DNA from: Lumbricus terrestris
Lineage: Eukaryota; Annelida; Clitellata; Crassiclitellata; Lumbricidae
Assembly: GCA_949752735.1 (NCBI GenBank)
Contig: OX457036.1
Coordinates: forward strand, 4,409,624 to 4,473,623
Direction of reading: 5' to 3'
Length of the DNA: 64,000 nucleotides
Shown here: piece after piece, positions 47,076-61,074 of the stretch
Numbering within the stretch: position 1 is the stretch's first letter
How the letters are laid out: every line of letters starts with the position of its first letter
Notes under the pieces: model-generated
What the model was told of the DNA's origin: nothing
Databases searched by the model: none
The model's input: only the letters and a program-made list of their open reading frames with translations
Position numbers and translations under genes: made by a program

Positions 47076-48639
47076 TCCTTCCCATTTGAAATGTTTAAAA
47101 TTTCTTTCAGTTTATTTCCTTTCAATTTTCATCAGTTTGTTTCTCTATATCAGTTCATATTTCGTGGCTTTTCCAGTTTCTTTCTCGTTTTCTTTCTTCT
47201 TTCGCGTCTGATGAGCTTTTCAGGCGACAGAATGGGTGGAGACTTAGGAGGACAGAGGAACGGTCCCCCTCAATGGATGTGATGGGGGGCGGCCCATGCA
47301 TTTGCCCTCCCCCACCAATCGTTAAGACTTAGTATTAGGACACGCACACACTTCACGAAACACACTGTGAGGTCGTATCGTATATCGTTAGAAGATAGAA
47401 GAAGAGATCTTCTAACAATTTGATTACTAAAAAATAGATAAAAAAATTGTCATCCACTTTGTTGGCAGAGAAAATAATTGGGTTTATCATCGAAATTTCG
47501 GACTCAGATGACTAAAAAATGTCGTCAGAATTTTTTCCCACAGGCTCAGTCATTCGTCCGCCCAAAATCCTCGTCCGCTCGCTTTCGTCTCCCACAAGTC
47601 TCCGCCAAAGTCTCCGCCCTTGGGCGACAGTCTTTTGAAGGTGATTGCGGTCGATCAGAGGCTGTTGACGTCTTCTAGTTTTCAATTGGTTCTTCTTTAA
47701 CTGTTAACATTTTCTTTTACTTTATCGACAATTATTCCGGGTTTGATATGAACTCAAGAAGTAAGTGGTTGGTATCGATCTTTGAGCTTCTGGATAATTA
47801 TTGTGCAATATGCATGTAAGATATCATTATACACTTACAAAAGCACATAGCCTATTTATAGCTTCATTGTTCAAATGACCCGTTAACCCAAAGACATTTT
47901 TCACTACACGCTGCAGCGATACTTTCCGGACATTTATTCAATTTTTTTTAAAGATTTGGTCTCTTTTTATATATTTTTCGAACATTAATTTTCAGCCTCA
48001 AAGATTTACCAGTTGTTTTTTTGGGGGGTGGTGGTGGTGATCCATCAAGGTCTTTTTAAACTACATCAACAAACTTGTTTACAATATTTACAAAGCATTA
48101 TGCTTTTAACTAGATTGACCTCAGTAATTATTATCTATCTCATGCTTTCCGGCAATTATTGCAGCATTAACAATTCTCCAATGAATTTTCGTTATTATTT
48201 TGTGGTGTAGCACCTAATTAAAGGTGTCGAAACTTTATGATGAAACACCAAACGTTTTATTCAAAAGCTGCATGGAGGAGATTTGAAACAGAGGTCGTTG
48301 TCCTCGAAAAAAATTGTTTGGCATAGTACAGCATGCTTCACTTGTACATTTTAAGAAGTCAGACTGCAATTAGATATTATGGGGTTTCGTGTTAATTAAT
48401 GATTATGCATATTTTAACAGGACACTTAGAATATAAATATTATAGATTCGGTATCTTGGGAGAACGAAGTTAATGTGTCCTATAACAATATTATAAGGTG
48501 AGTCATAGTTAACTTGTTTTGAGCGGTGGAAAAAACGAGGCCCAATACACTTGACAGAAACCACACCGGAATTATTGTCCCTTTGACGCAAGTGTCACTA
48601 GCTCTTGGGCTTAAGGCTTGAGTCTTAAGCTCCAAAGCG
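47076..48639. other. no gene recognised; one hairpin relic at 48275-48305
   Basis: T-rich sequence at 47090-47210; no coding support. At 48275-48305 GAGGA and TCCTC enclose a 21-nt loop whose reverse complement (CAACGACCTCTGTTTCAAAT) resembles the family loop, and AAAGGTGTCGAAAC lies 50 bp before it at 48220. Confidence 0.5.
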
Positions 48640-49250
48640 AAACTGAAACCCTACAAATTATGCTTAAGCCCCAATATATGTTTAAGCCCTTAGATCTAGA
48701 GGAGCTTGCACTTACTAGATTATCCCCACATATCACAAGCTCTCCAGATTTCAATCCATTTCAATCTGGCTTCAGGTCTGGCCACTCAACTGAGACAAGC
48801 CTCCTTAAAATCACAAATGACATACGATCAAATACTGATAAAGCATCCCAGTTAGCTTCCTTGTCCAATCTTTGGGGATCCAGCACCACCAATATGCAGA
48901 TGACACACAGCTCTATACCTCCCTTACCTCCGAAAATTCCAGCTGCTATAACATTATTAATTGTGCAGAAGCTGTAAACCGTTGGTTTATGGAAAATGGT
49001 CTTCTCCTAAACCCATCATAAGCCGAAGCCACTGTTTTTGAAACAAGGTGGCAAATTGCCAAACATCAGCACCTCCAACCCACCTTCTCAAACACAACCT
49101 TAAATCTATCATACACTGTTTAAATTCTCGGAGTGAAACTTGACTCGACTCTCTATCGACTTCCAAACTGCTGAAATTGTTCGCTCCACCAATTTCTACA
49201 CTTGTGCTCTGCGACACATCCGACGTTTCCTCACAAAAGAGATTGCAAAC
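48640..49250 (+). pseudogene. L2-like reverse transcriptase, internally deleted and frameshifted
   Basis: FQSGFRSGHSTETSLLKITND (fingers, about 48760-48830) is followed within 60 bp by QYADDTQLYTSL (catalytic YADD at 48893-48904). The palm segment normally between them is missing. The next blocks, EAVNRWFMENGLLLNPS and, in another frame, FYTCALRHIRRFLTKEIANT, contain a stop and frame changes. The fragment ends abruptly at about 49250, where ONECUT-like sequence begins. Confidence 0.82.
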
Positions 49251-49690
49251 ACCAGGGGCAGTCAGCATCGTCCCTCTACAGAAGCCAGGCCTACGGGCAC
49301 CTGCCGGGAACACACGAACAGGACAAGGGTTTGCTATCCATGACGCATCAATCAACTCACCCCTACGAACCGTACACCCGAGGGGGGCTGCCCCTACCAT
49401 CCGCTGTCCCATCGTCGTCCTCGCGTGTCCTCCAGCCGTCGTCCAGTCCCAACCCGTACGATACGAACCTCTTCTCGTTGCACTATTCTCCCCCTCGCGT
49501 TGCCAGCCTTCGTCTGGCAAAAGAAACGCTAAGAGAACGGTCATCTCCCATTGGGGGCCTCGAACGACTGTCTGGCAAGGGCGGTCACCACCACCATCAA
49601 CACCACCACCTGGAGATGGAAGAGGTCAACACGAAGGGCCTAGCGCAGAAGATCAGCATTGAGCTGAAGAGGTGCAGCATCCCTCCCACT
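49251..49690 (+). pseudogene. ONECUT-type transcription factor exon fragment (CUT domain start)
   Basis: The frame continuing to 49831 contains a Ser/Pro/Tyr-rich stretch (LYRSQAYGHLPGTHEQDKG, YEPYTRGGLPLPSAVPSSSS), a His-rich run at 49585-49611 and then EEVNTKGLAQKISIELKR followed by CSIP at about 49616-49686. The last block aligns with the opening of the ONECUT/HNF6 CUT domain (known as EEINTKEVAQRI-TELKRYSIPQ). Similarity stops there; the rest of the CUT domain and the homeodomain are missing from the window. There is no initiator and the upstream sequence is retrotransposon, so I call it a truncated, captured exon-1 fragment rather than a working gene. Confidence 0.72.
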
Positions 49691-49874
49691 ATCGATTCAG
49701 ACTGGACCCCTGAAACATCGCTGTGTAAACAGTGGTTTCTACAGTATAACGTGATCTGCGTTTGGAGTGCAGAAAATATACGAACAACTTCCATCTGCTG
49801 CTGTTGGTGGTGGTGCTGGTGTCGATGGTGATGCGTCGTAGATAGCAAACCCTTGTCCTGTTCGTGTGTTCCCG
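49305..49874. repeat. inverted repeat bracketing the ONECUT-like fragment
   Basis: 49305-49350 and 49829-49874 are reverse complements over 46 bp with two differences (34 bp perfect, CGGGAACACACGAACAGGAC at the outer end). Read on the minus strand, the right arm encodes GTHEQDKGLLSTTHHHRHQ followed by a His/Gln run. It is thus a second, inverted piece of the same ONECUT-like sequence, with the His run in a different arrangement. Confidence 0.85.
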
Positions 49875-50609
49875 AACTTTTTACACAGGCTTACGAACCT
49901 ATAATGGCACTTAAATTTCTATATATTATATTATATTATTATCGTCCAGTTCAAGCTCTAGCATTCTCAAGTCTCAAGGATTAAGCTCCCAAACGTCAGA
50001 TCCTAGTTATGACACTGCTTACAGGTATCCCAACATCGGCAAATTTATACTGAGTCTTTTAATTGTCCATAGACCATAGCCCAGCGGAGGGAAGAGTGGC
50101 GACATTGGACAGCCGAACCTGCCTAGGGGCAGAGAATCAGAAGAAGAAAGAAGACCTATTTGTCATACTTGTCTTACGATAGTAGCCTATGCAGTTATTG
50201 GCTTCATCTTCCCATTTTTTACTAACATTTACGAATGCTAGTGACAAAGATTTATTTCGTAAAAATTCGTTCTGGATTACATTGGACTCTTAACATTTTA
50301 ATATACAATATAAAGGGTGTCTATATGGACCTTGTCATATTTTTAATCTATTGTTCGAGAAATATTTATTTTTAAACATTTGAATCAAATAAAGCCGTAT
50401 CCAACTTTTCACATAATTATTTATCAAATACGTTATATAAATTGACGTATGAACCAAAACTCAAACTGTTGGCCATAAACATCAATTTGATCTCTACTGT
50501 CTGTTCAGAATTCCTTTAGTCATTCGCTAGGTGGCAGCACACTACAACTTTTTTATTATTGATTCCTACAGATTGGTAGGACGGAGCAACCCATTTCCAT
50601 CTAGATGTT
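49875..50609. other. no gene recognised
   Basis: AT-rich. ATAAAGGGTGTCTATATGGA occurs at 50309-50328. Nothing else is supported. Confidence 0.45.
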
Positions 50610-51127
50610 TTACCCGGCGTTGCCCGGAAATTTGTGGTTTTTAACAATACTCCACCATCGTTGACCGCTAAATTTCGGGTTTTCGCCAACCCTCCACCCA
50701 ACCCCGCTTTCCCAAAAAGCTAAACGTGATCCGCCCTTGCGGGGCGCTGCGGAAATTATTACTGGGCATTTATGACGTCATGCCGACTGTAGACTCATTA
50801 CTGATTATTGATGAAATCTGTGTTAAAATGCTATTGATGAAATCTGTCTTAAAACGCTAATAACTCGATTTCTAAAGTGAAATTTAGAGTTTTAAAGACT
50901 ACTCCACTGTGGTACCCATCGTTGACCGCTAAATTTCGGGTTTTCGCCAACCCTCCACCCCACCCCGCTTACCAAAAAATCCAAACGTGACCCGCCCTTG
51001 CGGGGCGCTGCGGAAATTATTACTGGCAAGTATGACGTCATGCCGACTGTAGACTCTTAGCTAAATCGTAATGTGAGCGATTATAGATGAAATCTGTCTT
51101 AAAACGCTAATAACTCGATTTCTAAAA
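50610..51127 (+). repeat. direct duplication of a 'CCCGGCGTTGCCCGG' repeat
   Basis: TACCCGGCGTTGCCCGGAAA begins at 50611. A block from CATCGTTGACCGCTAAATTT to ATGACGTCATGCCGACTGTA occurs at about 50657-50793 and 50917-51054, about 260 bp apart, and GAAATCTGTCTTAAAACGCT also occurs twice. The CCCGG...CCGGG-type motif recurs at 60912-60930. I recall this motif from widespread, possibly Penelope-like, animal repeats, but cannot confirm the class. Confidence 0.7.
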
Positions 51128-51283
51128 TTAATTAAGAGCTGAAAATAGTCAATATGACATGAAAGTTTGGGTAAGAATCATTTGGATATTTGTTTAAAAA
51201 CCGACGCTCTGTCATTTCCGAGTCTATTCTGGGACGAAGAGTAAAAATTCGGACATACAAACATATGGAAGGACAAACTTTGA

Positions 51284-51290
<7 letters not shown>

Positions 51291-51369
<79 letters not shown>

Positions 51370-51371
51370 TC
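51291..51371. repeat. (TA)n microsatellite
   Basis: About 40 TA units with one TACA interruption at 51345. Confidence 0.96.
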
Positions 51372-52042
51372 GTTTAATGATAAAACCAAGTGACACACTG
51401 CACATGGGTACATGAAGAATGTTCGATAAGAATGTTAGTTAAGAATGTTAGATAAGAATGTCAGATTGGGCAAAGTGCGATGGTTCCGCGCAAGTTATTG
51501 CATCTTCACGAATTGAGCAGTTGCACATAATAGTATGAAATGGAAGAATGATGGAGGGAGGGAATTTTAACAAATATATTAGAGTATTACACACCTTTTA
51601 CAGCGAGAAATCTGTTCTGTATAATTTGCAATAGCTCTTATCTTAAATTTGTTTCTTTTCCAACTTAGAAATAATGGACCAACTGATCTATAAACCCAGC
51701 AGGGGTTCTACCCTCTGCCTCTGATACGATACATGCTGTTGTAGGTCATTCAGTGTTGTAACACCTTTCATCTGCCTGGCCTATCATTATTCTTTTCCGA
51801 ATAATTGGAGATAATTGGGCCAGACTGTTAGAAGATTGTGACCGCATAATTATGGAAAAGACATAGGAGTCTATCAAAAGTGAACAAGTTATTCATTTAA
51901 ATCGATCTGCATCCCTATCTATGTCTGTCTGTCTTCGTCTATGTCTGTCTGTCTGTCTGTCTCTGTATCTTTCTATGTCTAAGTCTATGTCTGTTCTCTG
52001 TCCCTCTCTGTCCCTCTGTCTCATTGTGGACAGATTTATTGT
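51372..52042. repeat. unannotated sequence with (TCTG)n at 51915-52020
   Basis: A (GAATGTTAGATAA)-like tandem of three at 51418-51465, then ordinary sequence, then a TCTGTC/TCTATG array directly before SINE A. ACACCTTTTA occurs at 51591-51600. Confidence 0.7.
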
Positions 52043-52262
52043 GGGGCGCGGTGGTGTAGTGGTGGCGTCGTCGCCTTGAAGCCGGAAGATTCGAGGTTCG
52101 AATCCACCTCGCCGCGTAAGGACCTTGGGCAAGTCCTTCACTCACAATTGCTCAGCGCTTCGGCGTGAAACTCCGATGCAGTGTCCGCTCTGCATTCGGG
52201 AGCGCCTCTGAGTAGCGAGGGCTTGAAGGGGCGCTATAACAAGTGCACATACAAACAAAAAA
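52043..52262 (+). mobile_element. tRNA-SINE family A, complete copy
   Basis: A tRNA-like head GGGGCGCGGTGGTGTAGTGG with its A box, the B box GGTTCGAATCC at about 52096, a linker, GCGTGAAACTCCGATGCAGT, the LINE-derived stem GGGAGCGCCTCTGAGTAGCG / GAAGGGGCGCTATAA, and the tail CACATACAAACAAA. Two TCTG arrays abut it on either side. Confidence 0.92.
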
Positions 52263-52332
52263 CTGTCTCTCACTCTGTCTGTCTGTCTGTCTGTCTCTGT
52301 CTGTTTGTTCGCCTGTCTGTCTATCTCATCAA
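52263..52332. repeat. (TCTG)n microsatellite
   Basis: TCTG array directly after the SINE tail. Confidence 0.9.
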
Positions 52333-52755
52333 ACTGCCCATTATTCGTATATTTTATAGCTTGCCAGCCATCGGGGTACGGCGGGTTGCTATTCTTCTTC
52401 CGTATATACACTACACACCAGAGTGTTGTTATCAGTACCACAATCCCTCTTAACAGACTCCATCCCGAATGAGTCTCAAGAAATTCATGAATTCTTTGAT
52501 TGCTTTTTATGCTTCGAATATTACGCAAACTCTGCGTCATCAACCATGAATGATATCGCGATTATTGTTCAAGTAGTTCACCATCTCGAAACAACCGAAT
52601 CAATCATAGTTGCTGCAAATAGTTGAGGATATTATTTTGTTCTTTTCCTGCACCAATGACAGGTAGGCCTACATTTTATGACGGTATTTTATGCCTGCCA
52701 GGAACTTTGATGTCGACGTTGCATTGTGTGATAACTTATACGCGATCACGTTTAA

Positions 52756-52815
<60 letters not shown>

Positions 52816-53515
52816 TTCATCCTTTATTGAAACACCACTCAAGATTAAAACAAAACTCAAAAACAGAAATGTGTTCAAGCATAGAGTGCATTGTTCTCGT
52901 CCCCGGGGTGTGGTGCAAATGTTCCTCTGAAAGCAACGGCGTTGAACCGCTGTGTGCAAATTGATATCCTCTGGAAGAGGTAGACAATCTCCCTTGGATC
53001 GCCGGAAACAGTGGCACTACGGCGGCCTAACTCAAGCAAAAACTCTCGACCAGCGCGATTGATGGGGCCCAGCGTTTCAATAGCAATGGGCACAAACTCA
53101 TGGGAGACAGGAAGAGTGGAGTATTTGTTGCATTTCCGGTCCGCCGCATGTTCCGCAGCTCCTCCAGATACCGTTGATGAAAGATGTATATATGAGACCG
53201 CACAAGTGTGCATGGCTGTAAAGTCCCAGGCGATATATTTTCCTCTGGCCCATGGAACGAGGGTGGCCCCATCAGGTCTTTTGCCGTCAGTTCTAATCAG
53301 GCCTGGCGGCTCCTTCGAACTGGGTATATCCGCCTTCGTGAGCGCCCTCCACACCAAGTCGTTGATTGCGAAGTGCCGCGCTGTTCTTCCGGACGATCGT
53401 CTGCAGACCAACCCATGGTGTCCTCTTGAGTCGGCGGTATCTCCGCACTGACACTGGTGAGGTGTACATAAATCCAAGCCCAGACGCAGTCCAACGGCCA
53501 CCCGGATTGCCTCAT
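52756..53515 (-). pseudogene. retroelement C-terminal domain (Cys/His knuckle plus RPD nuclease-like), truncated
   Basis: A minus-strand frame from 53515 to about 52875 reads CQCGDTADSRGHHGLVC, RHFAINDLVWRAL, DGKRPDGATLVPWARGKYIA then WDFT, and ELGRR. The order C-x2-C, H, C, then RH, then RPD...WD resembles the Cys/His knuckle and restriction-like endonuclease part of some non-LTR elements. It is a sequence type I know as abundant in invertebrate genomes next to reverse transcriptases. Downstream are CAATAAAGGATG and a (TAA)n tail (52756-52811), fixing its orientation. No polymerase remains. Confidence 0.7.
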
Positions 53516-53518
53516 TGC

Positions 53519-54025
<507 letters not shown>

Positions 54026-54344
54026 CGTCTTCTTTCTATAGTCTCCAGCCTTTGGAATTGCACTATAATTGTACAACAACCCTCGAAAATGGTCTGATTA
54101 GAATCATCAATAAAACGGAACTTTATATACCGATAAATAAAAGCATTAAAAGGTGTCTGCGCAGAACTCGACATTAAGTAATAATTGTATTATAATTATT
54201 TCGTGTTTAACGACAGCTTTGTGCAATCAATGCCGTGATTGTCGTCCATTTATATTGTTTATAAAGTGCAAGTGGAGGCTAATGTCAACATGAATGTCTT
54301 ACTTGAATAATGGAAAATATGACGGAAAGTAAGAAATGTCTTAA

Positions 54345-54500
54345 TTGTAATTGTAATTGTAATCGTACATTACATATAGCGCCCCTTTAAGAAAACTCTT
54401 CAGAGGCGCTCCCGACCTGACACCAAACCACTTGGTTTTCAAACGCTTGCGGAAAAGGAACAAAGAAAGTCAAAGAAGTTCATTACGGAGACTAATAGGT
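54345..54500 (-). mobile_element. L2-like LINE 3' end, (AATTGTAATTG)n-type tail
   Basis: TTAATTGTAATTGTAATTGT then TATAGCGCCCCTTTAAG and TTCAGAGGCGCTCCCGACCT: the reverse of the shared 3' stem with a different tail word. Coding remnants are too decayed to align. Confidence 0.7.
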
Positions 54501-54665
54501 AACTTAGTCCAAAAAGACGCACCTACTATTATAATAGCAAAGCGTATGTGCAACACTGTGGAAGAAACGCAAACGGAGGAAAGTCAAGTGTACGTTAAAG
54601 TGTAGATAGATTTTCATCATCCATATAATAATGATATGGTATGTATTCACCCTGGCATCACTTCA

Positions 54666-54740
54666 TCACTAAATAAGCTGGTTCCCGCGACTTGGCTTTT
54701 ATGGGCGCTGTAGAAGTATCGAGATTACGATTACGATAAA
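54666..54740 (+). mobile_element. CR1-like LINE 3' end, (ACGATT)n tail
   Basis: ATAAGCTGGTTCCCGCGACT, GGGCGCTGTAGAAGTATCGA, then GATTACGATTACGATAA. Same end as 2310-2397 and 39725-39800. Confidence 0.8.
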
Positions 54741-54894
54741 GCAGATGTAAACCGTCCTGGCCACAGCAAGATGCAGCAAAGCTTTTTCATATCGCTTTAA
54801 AATTACAATGATGATTGCGATTGTGATTACTTTACATGCGCATTTGTGCACGATGAAGCAGGATCGTCTACTTAATAATCAGCCTATGGTCAAT

Positions 54895-55145
54895 CAATCA
54901 ATCAATCGTAATTTATATAGCGCCCCTTCAAGGCACCTACTCAGAGGCGCTCCCGGCCGAGATCAAGCGAAAAAAACAGTCTTCAACAGTTTATGAAATC
55001 GAGAACAGCTTGGGAGGTGTCGCGTAGTCAAGGGAAGTCCATTCCAGGTTGTTGGACCAACCACAGAGAATGAACGCCTCTGCATTGTTGCAGAGCGAGC
55101 GAAAGGAACCATCAAGTCACCATGGACAGCAGAGCGCAGGTGGTT
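54895..55145 (-). pseudogene. L2-like LINE 3' fragment, (TGATT)n-tailed
   Basis: The minus-strand frame reads LRSAVHGDLMVPFARSATMQ, RRSFSVVGPTTWNGLP, then decays; the GGGAGCGCCTCTGAGTAGG stem and a GATTGATTGATTGATT tail close it. It provides the coding context for the copies at 2565 and 2782. Confidence 0.85.
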
Positions 55146-55579
55146 TAATTAAGAGAATTGCTAATAGAACATAATATGTCCGTTTACATAATTTGTCTTG
55201 TCTTTAGCCGTATTCGATCCCAAGGTTGGTCTCACCATGAACCGTTTGTCTTCAGATATATTTTTCCTCTGTCGTCCTCAGTATTTCAATCATAGTCAAA
55301 CCTGTCCAAGACATAATGTTTTCAAACCAGGTTTTTGTGGTCTTCCACCTACTCTCGACACTGCTGTTGTACCCTGCATTATCTCTTTTTTCTTAACAGT
55401 TTTCACTTTTTCTCATGAAGTGATCAAAGTATTTTATATTCTTTGTTATAATGTTGCTTATAAGCAGTTCCGTGTCAATTATTCAGTGACACATCGAATT
55501 ATGCAATGCTCTACTTGAACACCTGTTTAACAATTTCTTATGAAGCAATATATACACTCCTGCAAACATGAACGTGACT
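55146..55579. other. no gene; part shared with 61455-61535 and 58800-58880
   Basis: CATAATTTGTCTTGTC...CGATCC-AAGGTTGGTC matches 61455. TTGAACACCTGTTTAACAAT (55515) matches 58820. No coding support for the 106-residue frame here. Confidence 0.55.
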
Positions 55580-55674
55580 ACCTTGCTCTTAAGTGCTGTA
55601 ATACGCCGAGCAAATTTCTGTCCAGGGTAACGACCTCTGTTGTCATAGACCCTGGTCAAATCGGATCCATCCAA
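55580..55674 (+). mobile_element. hairpin retroposon with 10-bp target duplication
   Basis: GAACGTGACT lies on both sides (55570-55579 and 55675-55684), and a related uninterrupted sequence, CATGAACGTGAGTGATG, occurs at 58871. The 95-bp element has arms 55622-55628 / 55649-55655, loop 55629-55648, then TCAAATCGGATCCATCCA. Its 5' start (CTTGCTCTTAAGTGCTGTAA) is the longest lead seen on this strand. Confidence 0.92.
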
Positions 55675-55765
55675 GAACGTGACTGTTTGCTTATTATTCA
55701 AATAACATTATAGACACGCTCACGAAAAAAAATGTGGCCACTAAACAGTTGCATGAATTTATTAT

Positions 55766-55900
55766 CGTTTTCATTCATTCATTCATTCATTCACTCATTC
55801 ATTCATTCATTCACTCAATCGTTATGAGAATTTATATAGCGACTATTCAAAAGACCTTGTCAGAAACGTTTCAAGGACAACTACTCCCGACAGCGCAATT
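55766..55900 (-). mobile_element. L2-like LINE 3' tail, (GAAT)n
   Basis: CATTCATTCATTCATTCATT runs into GAGAATTTATATAGCGACTA: the reverse of a 3' stem and tail, diverged, with no coding part. Confidence 0.6.
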
Positions 55901-58760
<2,860 letters not shown>

Positions 58761-59399
58761 GCCTTGGGACTGACGCTGTAATACTACGGTGCAGTTACGG
58801 AGTTTAATAGACCCCTCCTTGAACACCTGTTTAACAATTTATTATGATGCAATATATACACTCCTGCAAACATGAACGTGAGTGATGAAGGAATTAAATT
58901 AGAGTCATTCAGCTCTGTCTTTATGCGTACTTTGCATACCTTTAAATATTTTGATCGCAGATTTATATAAACATGAGTTTTCATAACATCGAACAACATC
59001 AAAACAACCCAATTCTCATTCTGTTAAGGACCTGGAAGTATTCGCACTCAAGATTTAGCTCTAAATTCCAGACATACTAACTTACTGTCACTAACTGTAA
59101 GATGGGATCTGATCTTTTGCTACTATGACTGCTATTATATCTGCATCACCCAGAATTAGTCAAACATAGAAAATGCACAGGGTCGCCTTTGGCATCATAA
59201 TATTTACATGCAGACACCAACGATTACATTTCTCAAGTATACATAGCGTGATTTTCTAGCTATTAAAAGGTGTGTCGACAGAATTGCATTGATAGTATAA
59301 TAGGCTATAACTGGGCGTTTGACAGCATCGCGCGGCTGCCTGTATAGATTATCTCTGTCATTGTATGTCTGCCTATCCCTCGTTCTGACCTCAATCATG
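58761..59399. other. no gene recognised
   Basis: CTCCAGCCTTGGGACTGACG at 58754 resembles CTCCAGCCTTTGGAATTGC (54045). ATACCTTTAAATATT occurs at 58937 and TATTAAAAGGTGTGTCGACA at 59261-59280. Confidence 0.45.
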
Positions 59400-59404
59400 C
59401 ATTA

Positions 59405-59555
59405 ATACACTCATCCACCCATCCATCCATCCATCCATCCGTCCGTCCGTCCGTCCGTCCGTCCGTTACGGTACGTCCGTCCGTCCAACCGTCCATCCGT
59501 CCAACCGTCCGTCCGTCCGTCCATCCGTCCGTCCATCCATCCATTCATCCATCCA
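59405..59555. repeat. (CCAT)n/(CCGT)n microsatellite
   Basis: Tetranucleotide array switching between CCAT and CCGT, with a short TTACGGTACGT interruption. Confidence 0.94.
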
Positions 59556-59869
59556 CGGTAGCATCATTGTATGTGGCGCGTTTGCCGCCATCCTATAATT
59601 TACAAGGCAGTTCGAGATATTCATCTGCTCTATATGAAGAAAGGTTGCATCATAACTGAAATGTTTAATGTCGCCCTGGCCAGCAGCACCACGTCCCTTA
59701 CCATTGCCTCTAGTATACATTTTGCAACTTTAAAATCATGCTAGGTTGTTGACATCAACTTTTACTTTAAGTTTAGTAATGCAGTGCTCGAATTAAACAC
59801 CTTTAAACCGTCATCAAGTGCCTTCATATAATCTGTAATAATCGGCACAGATCCAGTTTTGTGTTTCAT

Positions 59870-60240
59870 CACAAAATCCTGGATTTTTCGATTCGAACTT
59901 GGGAAATGGGTTTTTTCGGGAAGAACTTGAGTTTTTTGCCAAAAAAACTGATTTGTTTTGACATTTTCGGAAAATTTTGGACATTATCGGGAAATGTTTT
60001 GACACTTTTCGACAAATTTGTGCCGGATGACTAACAAAAAAATAAAAAAAAATAAAAAGATCATCAGAATTTCCGGAGGGGAAATTGTGGATATTTTCGA
60101 CAGATTTGTACCAAACGACTAAAAAAGTCATCAGTTTTTTCGGACGGAAAATCTGGACATTTTCGAAAGATTTGCTGAACTTGGGTTTTCTTTCTCTAAC
60201 TTGGATTTTTCATTTTTTAGAGTGGCAACGCTGGTGAATA
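59870..60240. repeat. dispersed repeat with GACTAAAAAAGTCATC hairpins
   Basis: Repeated short words TTTTGACATTTTCGG and GATGACTAAAAAA-GTCATCAG. The end TTTTTTAGAGTGGCAACGCTGG (60214-60235) matches in reverse CAGCGTTGCCACTCTAAAAT at 31703. Partial relatives are near 13090, 31620 and 47505. Class unknown. Confidence 0.65.
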
Positions 60241-60353
60241 CAGAGTTCGGTGTCAACGGACCAACAAGCTACAAATTGTCAATAAAAAAGAAAACTCTAC
60301 CATGGAACATGCACTGGGGAAACCTACTTTGATGTCGACGCTGCATTGTGTAT

Positions 60354-60590
60354 TGGGGCGCGGTGGTGTAGTGGTGGCGTCGTTGCCTTGAAGCCGGAAG
60401 GCTCGAGGTTCGAATCCACCTCACGTCGCCGCGTAGGGACCTTGGGCAATTGCTCAGCGCTTCGGCGTGAAACTCCGATGCAGTGTCCGCTCTGCAGTCG
60501 GGAGCGCCTCTGAGTGAGAGCTTGAAGGGGCACTATAGCAAGTGCACATACAAACAAACATACAAACAAACATACAAACAAACGTATAAT
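60354..60590 (+). mobile_element. tRNA-SINE family A, complete copy
   Basis: Same architecture as 52043-52262: A box TGGTGTAGTGG, B box GGTTCGAATCC, stem GGGAGCGCCTCTGAGTGAG and a tail of three CATACAAACAAA units. It splits the sequence that is continuous at 52720-52740, so it is an insertion into pair E copy 2. Confidence 0.92.
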
Positions 60591-60910
60591 AATAAGTTAT
60601 TATTATTATTATTATTTGCGTCTTCTCTCACCAGTCTGCAGCCTTTGGAATCGCACTATGCAGGAATCTTCGAGAGCTTCAATATTAGAATCAAGAAAAC
60701 GGAACTTTATATAGCAACGAATAACACCAGCAAAAGGTGTTTACGCAGAACTCGATATTAAGTAATTGTATCTTATTTCATGTTTAACGACAGCTTTGTG
60801 CAATCAATGCCATGATCATGGTCCATATGCATCGTTTATAAAGCATAAATGGAGGCTAATGTCAACGTGAATGCCTTCATCGTAGTCCATTCGTATCGTT
60901 TACTAGCTGG
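60591..60910 (+). repeat. duplicated flank pair E, copy 2
   Basis: (TTA)7, then sequence matching 54040-54310, including AAAAGGTGTTTACGCAGAAC and GTTTAACGACAGCTTTGTGC. Confidence 0.82.
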
Positions 60911-61074
60911 GGTACCCGGCGTTGCCCGGGAAATTGAGGATTCGACCCGCTCCGGCCACACCCCTCTACCTACCCCACCCCTCCTCCTCCCTCATCCATC
61001 CCCCTCCAACCCCCTCCACTCCCTCTCCACCGCCGTCCACCCCACCAACAACCTCCACCACCCAAACACCCACT
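60911..61074 (+). repeat. CCCGGCGTTGCCCGGG motif plus C-rich low complexity
   Basis: TACCCGGCGTTGCCCGGGAA, then about 140 bp rich in CCCTCC/CCACC. Same motif as 50611. Confidence 0.7.

Noticed and set aside
49202..49831. Whole 209-residue frame as a ONECUT protein
   Set aside because: The first 16 residues belong to the LINE side, and everything after CSIP is the reverse complement of an inverted piece. Only the middle part is ONECUT-like.
52043..52120. Functional tRNA gene
   Set aside because: A and B boxes are present, but the sequence does not fold into a proper acceptor stem and anticodon arm and continues into a SINE body. Same conclusion for 60354, 26877, 4359 and 61093.
52181..52453. 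Frames within SINE A and the TCTG arrays
   Set aside because: Non-coding retroposon and microsatellite; the same shadow peptides appear at every SINE A copy.
53011..53451. 146-residue plus-strand frame
   Set aside because: Antisense to the better supported retroelement domain at 52812-53515, which has ordered Cys/His and RPD motifs.
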